Shown: in pieces, positions 1 through 5,954 of the stretch
How the letters are laid out: every line of letters begins with the position of its first letter
Position numbering within the stretch: position 1 is the first letter of the stretch
Made by a program: the position numbers and the translations under genes
Assembly: GCA_964556075.1 (NCBI GenBank)
Contig: CAZKUV010000020.1
Location: 1 to 13,045 of the forward strand
DNA length: 13,045 nucleotides
Origin: JAUIHN01 sp964556075
GTDB taxonomy: Bacteria; Patescibacteriota; Saccharimonadia; Saccharimonadales; Saccharimonadaceae
Direction: 5' to 3'
The notes under the pieces: model-generated
What the model was told of the DNA's origin: nothing
Database searches by the model: none
The model's input: only the letters and a program-made list of their open reading frames with translations

Positions 1-8
1 CGTTTGAT

Positions 9-980
9 ATGCCCGATAACATTCCGTTTTTTGGCGATGGTGATACTGGCGTCCCTGAAATTGAACCGACGGAGCAGTCGGATAGCGCTGTTGGAAATGT
101 GACTGAACCTTCTGGAGAGAGTGTAACGAACGCTGTTGAAAATACTACCGAGAGCACGAATCAGGCGGATGCGGCAATTGAAACGTCAACCGCTGACGTA
201 AACTCCGTAGTTGAAACGGTCGGCGATATTGTCAGCGAAACCGCACCGAATCCAGATATGCTTACCGATACAATGCCAGTCGAATACGGCGACGGAGTAA
301 CGCATGTCCTCGGTAGAACGTTGGAGCATGCGGGTTACGGAGACCTTTCACCTGAACAGCTGTATACCACGTACGAAGGTTTAATTGACGAGGTAGGTCC
401 AAGCGGTATTTTCGAAGGTGTTACCCTCGAACTGCATGAGCCGACTGGCGACTACTGGATAATGTGTGATATCAGCGAAGCAAATCTTACTCCGGAAGCC
501 GCAGAGTGGATAGAGAACAATATCGGCAATATTCAGGATGGTGCTGACGTTGAACTGAGTGTCGAAACAGATAGCAACTTCGATATTATTGGACCGGAAG
601 ACACAACTGAACAAATAATTGAGCCAGCTGAACCCGCTGAGGTGACGGTAGAAAACGAGCAGCTTATCGAACCGATAACCGTAGAAGAAGGTGACGGTGT
701 CATGCGAGTTTTCGAAAAAATCTTTGAGTCGGCTGGATTTGAAGATCTTGATCCTGATATCTACGGTAAAGTCTACAGCGGACTAATTGAGGATGTCGGA
801 CCAGATAAAATTCTTGAAAATGCTACGCTTCATTTTAATGAGGCTACCGGCGAGTATTGGATAATGGGTACTCCACCGTTTGAAGCGAACTTGACCCCTG
901 AAGCTGCCGCTTGGATTGAAGCAAACGTACCCGAACTACAGGCACTGATAGAGGCTGACGAACCACCGAGGGGCGTCTAA
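9..980 (+). CDS. Acidic protein with two copies of a GDGV-type domain, function unknown
   Basis: I do not recognise the family. The protein is 323 aa from the ATG at 9, but the frame is open to the window edge with no upstream stop and no visible ribosome binding site, so the real start may lie outside. Residues 1-88 are low complexity, rich in E, T, S, N and D, and probably disordered. Two copies of one domain follow, at about residues 91-171 and 225-306. Both carry a GDGV opening, a GLI..VGP core, a TG[DE]YWIM strand and an EANLTPEAA.WIE ending, and a second acidic linker (about 172-220) separates them. No signal peptide or membrane segment is visible. The GDG opening recalls LysM-like modules only loosely; I would not assign that function. 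The gene lies upstream of two DUF5663-like genes on the same strand. Confidence 0.75.
   Translation: MPDNIPFFGDGDTGVPEIEPTEQSDSAVGNVTEPSGESVTNAVENTTESTNQADAAIETSTADVNSVVETVGDIVSETAPNPDMLTDTMPVEYGDGVTHVLGRTLEHAGYGDLSPEQLYTTYEGLIDEVGPSGIFEGVTLELHEPTGDYWIMCDISEANLTPEAAEWIENNIGNIQDGADVELSVETDSNFDIIGPEDTTEQIIEPAEPAEVTVENEQLIEPITVEEGDGVMRVFEKIFESAGFEDLDPDIYGKVYSGLIEDVGPDKILENATLHFNEATGEYWIMGTPPFEANLTPEAAAWIEANVPELQALIEADEPPRGV
279..521 (+). repeat. Intragenic domain repeat, copy 1
   Basis: First copy of a duplicated segment of about 81 codons. It matches the second copy at 681-926 in the protein (GDGV, AG..DL.P, GLI..VGP, TG.YWIM, EANLTPEAA). The two copies have diverged clearly at DNA level, so the duplication is old rather than recent. 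Confidence 0.75.
681..926 (+). repeat. Intragenic domain repeat, copy 2
   Basis: Second copy of the duplicated domain, about 82 codons. It is joined to copy 1 by an acidic linker and followed by only 17 residues of tail. It differs from copy 1 mainly by a two-residue insertion (TPPF) before the EANLTPEAA segment. Confidence 0.75.
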
Positions 981-1007
981 GTGAGTAGTGCAACTAACGG
1001 ATAATCT

Positions 1008-1016
1008 TGCTAAGAT
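1008..1016 (+). promoter_or_regulatory. Putative extended -10 promoter for the first DUF5663-like gene
   Basis: The sequence TGC-TAAGAT is a TGn-extended -10 box, with no convincing -35 box. It predicts a leader of about 30 bases that holds an AAGGA ribosome binding site before the ATG at 1054. Confidence 0.35.
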
Positions 1017-1053
1017 AAGACCAATAGTTCTAAAAAGAAAAAAGGAAACAAAC

Positions 1054-1509
1054 ATGTTTGAAATAACCGACGAATTTCTAACACAGGCGGGGTTTGGCTC
1101 GCTGAGCGACGATCAAAAAAACGCGCTCAAAGAGCAGGTGACCCTCAGCGTGCAGCGAAAAATCGGAGATCGTATCGTTAATCAAGTCGGCGAGGAACGT
1201 GCCGAAGAGCTGGGTGCACTGATGGACGGAAATCTTGACCTGGCAAAGTCTGTTGTCGAGCGAATCGACGAAAACTATGAGCAGTCTGAGTTCTTTACGT
1301 CCATTCAAGAACTTGGTAGGGCGAATAACGCCACCGATGACGACATACTAAGAGAGTTCGCCATACTCTCATGGATGAAACACGAAGGCGTTAACATTAC
1401 CACTGTCATACAGGCGTCAATGGACGAAGCTCTGGTCGAGCTCCGTACTATTTACGAGCAAGCCACCAAGGCGGTAAGCGGAAACGGGGAAGATACATCA
1501 GTCGAGTAG
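1054..1509 (+). CDS. DUF5663-like protein, first of two tandem paralogues
   Basis: Small acidic protein of 151 aa with no known function. I chose the ATG at 1054 because an AGGA site ends 7 bases before it and because the resulting N-terminus (MFEITDEFLTQAGFGSL) matches the start of the next gene (MFKLDEAFLEELGLGEM). An in-frame ATG at 988 would add 22 basic residues and has no ribosome binding site. The N-terminal 50 residues resemble DUF5663 as I remember it from Patescibacteria. The middle is helical and charged, and the C-terminal part (DDDILREFAILSWMK) aligns with DKDVILAEYASLKWLG in the neighbour, so homology runs over the whole length. No membrane segment, signal peptide or catalytic motif is visible. 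A structural or adaptor role is possible but unproven. Confidence 0.8.
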   Translation: MFEITDEFLTQAGFGSLSDDQKNALKEQVTLSVQRKIGDRIVNQVGEERAEELGALMDGNLDLAKSVVERIDENYEQSEFFTSIQELGRANNATDDDILREFAILSWMKHEGVNITTVIQASMDEALVELRTIYEQATKAVSGNGEDTSVE

Positions 1510-1526
1510 GTCGCACCTCTTTGGGT

Positions 1527-1544
1527 TGATATACTTTATATAAT
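1527..1544 (+). promoter_or_regulatory. Putative promoter for the second DUF5663-like gene
   Basis: Two -10 candidates overlap here: TGA-TATACT (1527-1535, extended type, the same string as the def promoter) and a consensus TATAAT (1539-1544). No clear -35 box is present. Either gives a leader of about 23-32 bases carrying AGGAG at 1562-1566. Confidence 0.45.
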
Positions 1545-1573
1545 GGAAAGAGTAATTCTACAGGAGAAACGAC

Positions 1574-1993
1574 ATGTTTAAGTTAGATGAAGCATTTTTA
1601 GAAGAACTTGGACTAGGTGAAATGCCGCCTGAGCAAAAGAAGGCGTTTTTAGAGCACGTGTATAGTCAGCTCGAACTTCGTGTCGGTACGCGCCTTTCCG
1701 AAGGGCTGACCGATGCGCAGCTAAGTGAATTCGAGTCGTTTATCGACCGCGATTACGACAAGGTCCGAGAGTGGGTAGAGAAGCATACGCCAGGATACGA
1801 GGGTGACATCGAATACCAGAAGATACGCCAGGCTGTTGGTCCAGGGGTAGATAAAGACGTGATATTGGCTGAATACGCGTCACTCAAATGGCTTGGCATT
1901 AACCGACCCGACTACAAAAAAGTCGTTCAGCAGGTTCTTGAAGAATTAAAACAGGAAATTATTAGCAATCGGGACGCGATTTTAGGATCGTAA
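1574..1993 (+). CDS. DUF5663-like protein, second tandem paralogue
   Basis: This is a 139-residue acidic, largely helical protein. The start is firm: AGGAG ends 7 bases before the ATG. The N-terminal segment (LEELGLGEMPPEQKKAFLEH, then LRVGTRLSEGL) is close to DUF5663 as I recall it, a family of unknown function common in Saccharibacteria and relatives. It is a paralogue of the preceding gene, sharing the MF.[IL]DE.FL start, the .[KR][IV]G.R[IL] segment and the D.DIL.E.A.L.W segment. The linker between paralogues carries its own promoter-like sequence, so the two may be separately expressed. The last 12 bases overlap the 3' end of fmt, which converges from the right. No catalytic residues or membrane segments are visible. 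Confidence 0.82.
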   Translation: MFKLDEAFLEELGLGEMPPEQKKAFLEHVYSQLELRVGTRLSEGLTDAQLSEFESFIDRDYDKVREWVEKHTPGYEGDIEYQKIRQAVGPGVDKDVILAEYASLKWLGINRPDYKKVVQQVLEELKQEIISNRDAILGS

Positions 1994-2869
1994 ATACCCT
2001 CGCTCGAAGTCGGCCGCGCTCATTGTGCGGCCGCTCGGCGCGACGAGCTCGTCGATTGCTAGAAACGTGTCGTTCTTACATGGAATAGTCAGCTGATGTA
2101 GCTGGCTATTTTCTATGTGCGCCTTGGTGATAATAACAGTGTGTCCACTGATAGTTATTTTTGTCTTTGGGAATCCGAGGTATGCCCTGACTAACCGTTC
2201 GGCCTCCTCTGCTGTTACAGTGTTCGGATCAAGCCAGGCGTCCTCTTTTTGGAGCATGCGTGTATATGTCGCCTGCGATTCGTCCTGAGGTGACGGCGTT
2301 ACCGTTCCGTCGATAATTCCAGGCAATGTTTCGAGCAAGAGATTCGTGCCGATAGTTGCAAGCGTATGATACAGCTCGGGCTTTGTCTCGGTCCCAGTCA
2401 ATAGGTATTCTTTAGCGACATATACCGGACCCTCATCCATTCCAGCGGTCAGCTGCATGATGGAGACCCCTGTTTTTTCGTCGCCATTTGCGATTGCTGT
2501 TTCGATTGGTGTCGGTCCGCGGTATTTCGGGAGTAGGGAAGGATGTATATTTATGATTCCTGGGTCAAATAGATCGATAATATTCTGAGGTACAATTTTT
2601 CCGTAACTGGACAAGACGCCGATAGGGCTTTCAAGCGCGGCGATGTCACGAGCAATTTCCCGGAGTTTTTCAGGTTGCCAGACGGGAATGCCGTGCTGCG
2701 TTGCCAATACCTTTACTTGAGGCGGTGTCAGCTTATGTCCTCTGCCTTGTGGGCTGTCGGGTTTCGTCACGACAGCTTGGATATTATACCCGGCTTCGAT
2801 GAGTCCCGTCAGCGCGGTAAGGCTGAATTCGTCAGTCCCAAAGAATAGTACTGTCTTTGATGTGCTCAT
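1982..2869 (-). CDS. fmt: Methionyl-tRNA formyltransferase
   Basis: Transfers a formyl group from 10-formyl-tetrahydrofolate to methionyl-initiator tRNA in the cytoplasm. The 295-residue protein begins with a Rossmann-like strand (VLFFGTDEFS). It carries the catalytic set N107, H109 and D145 in INIHPSLLPKYRG and TAGMDEGPV, the hallmark motifs of the family. The C-terminal tRNA-binding domain starts near residue 200 (ATYTRMLQKEDAWLD) and is somewhat short compared with E. coli Fmt (about 315 aa). The ATG at 2869 lies inside def, 38 bases before the def stop, with GGAG 4 bases upstream (2874-2877). Translation is therefore probably coupled to def. The 3' end holds two inverted repeats and overlaps the converging DUF5663-like gene by 12 bases. 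Confidence 0.96.
   Translation of the reverse strand: MSTSKTVLFFGTDEFSLTALTGLIEAGYNIQAVVTKPDSPQGRGHKLTPPQVKVLATQHGIPVWQPEKLREIARDIAALESPIGVLSSYGKIVPQNIIDLFDPGIINIHPSLLPKYRGPTPIETAIANGDEKTGVSIMQLTAGMDEGPVYVAKEYLLTGTETKPELYHTLATIGTNLLLETLPGIIDGTVTPSPQDESQATYTRMLQKEDAWLDPNTVTAEEAERLVRAYLGFPKTKITISGHTVIITKAHIENSQLHQLTIPCKNDTFLAIDELVAPSGRTMSAADFERGYLRS
2011..2033. repeat. Perfect 7-bp inverted repeat at the fmt/DUF5663 convergence
   Basis: CGGCCGC (2011-2017) and GCGGCCG (2027-2033) are separated by 9 bases and form a very GC-rich hairpin in either transcript. There is no T tract on either side, so it is not a classical intrinsic terminator. It sits inside the last codons of fmt, just beyond the stop of the converging gene. 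Confidence 0.5.
2041..2054. repeat. 14-bp perfect palindrome in the fmt 3' end
   Basis: CGACGAGCTCGTCG is a perfect palindrome 7 bases away from the 2011-2033 hairpin. It encodes IDELV of Fmt, so it may be coincidental. Together with the neighbouring hairpin it could slow or end transcription entering from either side. Confidence 0.4.
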
Positions 2870-3407
2870 GATACTCCAGTGGCTTCAGCTCGCCTTTTTC
2901 GTCGAGCGTGTAAAACGCGTCCTCCCGATCCTTAATATGGTCGACGAAGAGTATGCCGTTGGTGTGGTCGATTTCGTGCTGAATAACTCTCGCCAAAAAC
3001 CCGTCTGCTTTGAATCTAATTTCGTTACCGTTTTCGTCGAGGGCGCGGACGCGAATTTTGGAATGGCGAGGTACCTTGCCATATATATTTGACACGCTGA
3101 GACAGCCTTCAAAATCCTCGACAATCTTTCCTTCGTACTTAACGATTTCTGGATTAATGAGGGTCACAAACTCACGATCGGATTTGTCCTCGAAACTACT
3201 CCTGACGATGACGACTCGTTTCAAGCGGTCGACTTGGACAGCGGCCAAAGCTGCGGATATTTCATGCGGCCGGGAATCTTCCCAGTCGAGGCTGGCATCG
3301 GTCATGTCGCGGACGAGTTGGGTGATTTCGTCGTCGATAGCACTGACCTTGCTGGATTTCTCGCGCAAATGCGGATGTGGCAGGGTAATAATGTCTTCTT
3401 TTTTCAC
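2832..3407 (-). CDS. def: Peptide deformylase
   Basis: Metal-dependent hydrolase that removes the formyl group from N-terminal formyl-methionine of new proteins. The 191-residue protein has motif 2 EGCLS (C102 as metal ligand) and motif 3 QHEIDH (H144 and H148 as ligands, E145 catalytic). Motif 1, usually GxGLAAxQ, reads SAALAAVQ at 51-58: the glutamine is kept and both glycines are replaced. The C-terminal tail (about 160-191) is charged and soluble. The start is a GTG at 3407; the next in-frame ATG is at residue 35 and would delete conserved sequence. No Shine-Dalgarno site is present; instead a TGATATACT -10 box lies 8 bases upstream, which suggests a leaderless message. It follows the pilin gene by 24 bases and overlaps fmt by 38. 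Confidence 0.95.
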   Translation of the reverse strand: MKKEDIITLPHPHLREKSSKVSAIDDEITQLVRDMTDASLDWEDSRPHEISAALAAVQVDRLKRVVIVRSSFEDKSDREFVTLINPEIVKYEGKIVEDFEGCLSVSNIYGKVPRHSKIRVRALDENGNEIRFKADGFLARVIQHEIDHTNGILFVDHIKDREDAFYTLDEKGELKPLEYHEHIKDSTILWD

Positions 3408-3415
3408 TGGATATA

Positions 3416-3424
3416 AGTATATCA
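3416..3424 (-). promoter_or_regulatory. Extended -10 promoter giving a leaderless def mRNA
   Basis: On the minus strand TGA-TATACT ends 8 bases before the def GTG. The expected transcription start falls 0-3 bases before the start codon, and no ribosome binding site is present. The promoter sits in the 24-base gap after the pilin stop. Confidence 0.55.
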
Positions 3425-3431
3425 GAGGTGT

Positions 3432-3959
3432 TTAATTGCCGCCAACCCATGGTCTCCAGGGACCGTTGACTTCGTCGTCAGGGGCAAAGCCGCGCACATT
3501 ATTATGCCCTGTGCCCGCCGGAGACCCGGTGTCCTCGCAGATATCTGCCTGGTCCTCTTGCCAAATACCAGTGTATTTCTCGATACCTCCAATCTCGTTG
3601 GAAGTCCAAAATATCGAACCTGACTTGGACAAGGCTACTATGCTGTACTGTTGGGTGCTCACGCTCCACGGCTGGCAGTACAGGAGATTGTAATCTACAG
3701 AATGAGTCTGGTAGGCGGATGTAGTTGCTTTGAACTCCAATGAGAGCATTGCGTTGTTCGAAACTGGATAATAGGAGTTTTCGGCATAGAAGAGTTCAAC
3801 TTTTTTCTTCAGTTTCGAGAGGTCGCTTTGGACGGCGCTGTCATTCCCGCTATTTTGAATGCCAGTGTACGCGACGATTGCAATGGCGGCTAGAATCGCG
3901 ATAACAACGATGACGATGAGCAGCTCGACAATCGTAAAACCGCTTAGGCTTTTTCTCAT
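3432..3959 (-). CDS. Type IV pilin or pseudopilin (pilin 1)
   Basis: A 175-residue prepilin. The leader MRKSLSG is short and basic, and prepilin peptidase should cut at G7|F8, leaving F at +1 and the usual glutamate at +5 (FTIVE). The hydrophobic helix covers about residues 8-31 and serves as membrane anchor and assembly core. The globular C-terminal domain has exactly two cysteines, C95 and C141, which could form the disulfide loop common in pilins. It resembles pilin 4 over its whole length (ND.A.QSDL, YN[LI]..C, ALSKSGSIF against AASKSGNVF, a W...GG ending). It lies between priA and def, where most bacteria have no gene. There is no Shine-Dalgarno site; a -10 box ends 6 bases before the ATG. 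Confidence 0.92.
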   Translation of the reverse strand: MRKSLSGFTIVELLIVIVVIAILAAIAIVAYTGIQNSGNDSAVQSDLSKLKKKVELFYAENSYYPVSNNAMLSLEFKATTSAYQTHSVDYNLLYCQPWSVSTQQYSIVALSKSGSIFWTSNEIGGIEKYTGIWQEDQADICEDTGSPAGTGHNNVRGFAPDDEVNGPWRPWVGGN

Positions 3960-3965
3960 AATCTC

Positions 3966-3993
3966 AGTTTAACAGAGGGAGGGGTCAGAGCAA
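3966..3993 (-). promoter_or_regulatory. Promoter of pilin 1, leaderless type
   Basis: On the minus strand TTGCTC (3988-3993) and TAAACT (3966-3971) are 16 bp apart, and TGT directly precedes the -10 box. The -10 box ends 6 bases before the ATG. The -35 box overlaps the last codons of priA. Confidence 0.5.
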
Positions 3994-5925
3994 GCTAATG
4001 GGATCGAGCTCGTATTGCCAGTGCGTCTCAGGAAGATGATTCAATGCTTCGAGTAGATCTGCCCGTCGAGTGGCTTTTACGACTACCTGCCATCTATATG
4101 TATCCGCCTGGCGTTCGTAAAACGATGGGGTCGGGCCGAGTACGGAAATGCGAGAACCCATGCGTTGTCTGAGCAAGGTCGCCACTTTTCTTGAGTTATC
4201 TATAGCTGCCTTCTCAGTCTTATATATACATGTCAGTTTGAGTAGGTGGCAGAATGGTGGAAATACCGCTCGGCGTCTCTCGTCTAACGTGATGCGGTAG
4301 AATTCGTCAAAGTTTTGCTGGATACCCAGGGCGACACTTGGATGACTTGGTTGGTAGCTCTGGACCACGACCGTCGTTGCGTAATCCGACCGTCCAACGC
4401 GCCCGATGGCCTGAGCGATTAGTTGAAAGGTGCGCTCTCCCGCGCTGTAGTCTGGCAAACTAAGCCCGGCATCTGCTTGCACGATACCGACCATCCGCAG
4501 TGCGGGGAGGTCGAACCCTTTGGCGATGACTTGAGTGCCGATGATGATGTCGATCGAGCCGTCGTACAGCTCCTTATATCTGGCGTCAACAGAGTCCGTT
4601 GTGATGTTGTCCCCGTCGAAACGAGCGACCGTAGCGTGAGGGAATAGTTTCTTAATCTCAGATTCGATTAGCTTGGTGCCGATGCCTTTATGTATGATAT
4701 CGGCCATGCCGCATTCAGGGCAGCTGGTTGGAACGCGGCTAGTACTACCGCAGATATGGCATTCCAAGCTATGTTTGTCTGTGTGGAGCGTGAAGGGAAC
4801 GAAGCAACGTTCGCAGAGCGCAGTCCAGCCGCACTGTTCGCAGAGCGTGGTCGATGCGCTACCGCGTCTGTTGTGAAATATAAGGACCTGTTGTTTTTTA
4901 TCAAGCACTTCCTGCATATGAGTAAGCAATGTGTTCGAAAAGAATCGATGCTTTTTGAAATTTTCTCTTCTAGTCATGTCGACGAGCTTGATATCCGGCT
5001 TCGTCGCTGTCGCGTGAGCGGGTTTCGTGAGTCTGACAACAGGACGGTTCGCGTGCTCGGCGAGGTAGTAGTCGACAACGGAAGGAGTAGCGCTACCGAT
5101 AAGTACTTTCGCGCTATGTTCTTTCGCTAGGATGCTCGCTGCTCTGAGAGCGGAATACCGAGGCGATTGTTCCTGTTTGAAACTCGGTTCGTGCGCCTCG
5201 TCGATTACGATGAGCCCCAGCTGAGCAATAGGAAGGAACAGGGCGGAACGTGGTCCGATCGCGACTTGCGGCGAATCGGAAGCGATAGCCTGTTGCCAAG
5301 CGAGATGACGTTCGGCTTCGGTCTGTTTGGAATGGGTGACGATAATGGAATCAAAAACGCTTTGGAATTCGTCGAGCAGCTGGGAGGTGAGCGCGATCTC
5401 AGGAACAAGAATAATCACCGACCTGCCTTGGGCAATAGTGCGCTTTGCTAGCTCGATATATACTCGCGTCTTTCCCGAGCCGGTAACCCCGTGCAATAGC
5501 GCCGTGCCTGGTGTCATCGAGTCGATTACGCGGATGGCATGTTCCTGTTCCGAAGTGAGTACAAAATTTGTCCTCTTTCTGATTCCTGCTGGGCTTTCCG
5601 ATGAACGTTGACGACGCTTCTTTTGAATTCCGCGCGGCAGGATAGTTTGGAGAACCGTGGCGAGAGGCGTGTGGTAGTAAGCGCTCAACCAGAGCGTTAG
5701 CGAGACAAGCGCTGGTGGGAGCGCCGGGAGGTCAAGGACGGACGCGATAGGTTTGGTGGCGTAGCTTGGACGGGAAACCTCTTCCATGACGACTCCGATA
5801 TGTGCGGTTTTCCCGACTTCGACAAGAACTATCTGCCCACGTCGAAGCGGTACCGTCGAAGCGTACGTGTAGGTATCGCTTCCTTTGCGGATTATTCGGT
5901 TCGGCGCCACCTCGTAGTAGTGCAT
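3985..5925 (-). CDS. priA: Primosomal protein N', replication restart helicase
   Basis: A superfamily 2 DNA helicase that recognises stalled or repaired forks and reloads the replication machinery. Counting from the ATG at 5934, the motifs are: an N-terminal 3' DNA-binding domain (about 5-100), Walker A GVTGSGKT (149-156), DEAH (245-248) in IVIDEAHEPSFKQEQSPRY, motif III GSATPS (280-285), and eight zinc-binding cysteines (365, 368, 374, 377, 392, 395, 405, 408). Helicase motifs near 466-514 (GTQVIAKGFD, GRVGR) and the C-terminal domain ending in DPISLL follow. At about 646 aa it is shorter than the 730 aa of E. coli. I prefer the second ATG (5925), because the first overlaps a TATAAT box lying 7 bases before the second. 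It heads the priA-pilin-def-fmt strand block. Confidence 0.95.
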   Translation of the reverse strand: MHYYEVAPNRIIRKGSDTYTYASTVPLRRGQIVLVEVGKTAHIGVVMEEVSRPSYATKPIASVLDLPALPPALVSLTLWLSAYYHTPLATVLQTILPRGIQKKRRQRSSESPAGIRKRTNFVLTSEQEHAIRVIDSMTPGTALLHGVTGSGKTRVYIELAKRTIAQGRSVIILVPEIALTSQLLDEFQSVFDSIIVTHSKQTEAERHLAWQQAIASDSPQVAIGPRSALFLPIAQLGLIVIDEAHEPSFKQEQSPRYSALRAASILAKEHSAKVLIGSATPSVVDYYLAEHANRPVVRLTKPAHATATKPDIKLVDMTRRENFKKHRFFSNTLLTHMQEVLDKKQQVLIFHNRRGSASTTLCEQCGWTALCERCFVPFTLHTDKHSLECHICGSTSRVPTSCPECGMADIIHKGIGTKLIESEIKKLFPHATVARFDGDNITTDSVDARYKELYDGSIDIIIGTQVIAKGFDLPALRMVGIVQADAGLSLPDYSAGERTFQLIAQAIGRVGRSDYATTVVVQSYQPSHPSVALGIQQNFDEFYRITLDERRRAVFPPFCHLLKLTCIYKTEKAAIDNSRKVATLLRQRMGSRISVLGPTPSFYERQADTYRWQVVVKATRRADLLEALNHLPETHWQYELDPISLL

Positions 5926-5932
5926 ATATCTC

Positions 5933-5938
5933 ATTATA
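5933..5938 (-). promoter_or_regulatory. priA -10 box (TATAAT), leaderless type
   Basis: A consensus TATAAT on the minus strand overlaps the first possible priA ATG and ends 7 bases before the second ATG. This decides the start in favour of the second. No good -35 box is seen; its position would fall inside the first codons of the divergent gene. Confidence 0.55.
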
Positions 5939-5939
5939 C

Positions 5940-5948
5940 TGGTATTAT
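5940..5948 (+). promoter_or_regulatory. Extended -10 promoter of the PRTase-like gene, leaderless type
   Basis: TGG-TATTAT ends 6 bases before the ATG at 5955. Only 4 bases separate this -10 hexamer from the oppositely oriented priA -10 box, and together they form a dyad AT-N-ATAC-NN-GTAT-N-AT at 5933-5948. Confidence 0.55.
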
Positions 5949-5954
5949 GAAACT

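Noticed and set aside
3010..3435. A 141-codon open frame antisense to def
   Set aside because: def on the other strand has all metal-binding motifs; this frame has low-quality composition rich in S, R and T and no start signal.
4690..5130. A 146-codon open frame antisense to priA
   Set aside because: It lies wholly within the helicase core of priA, has no ribosome binding site or recognisable motif, and follows from the codon use of the sense gene.
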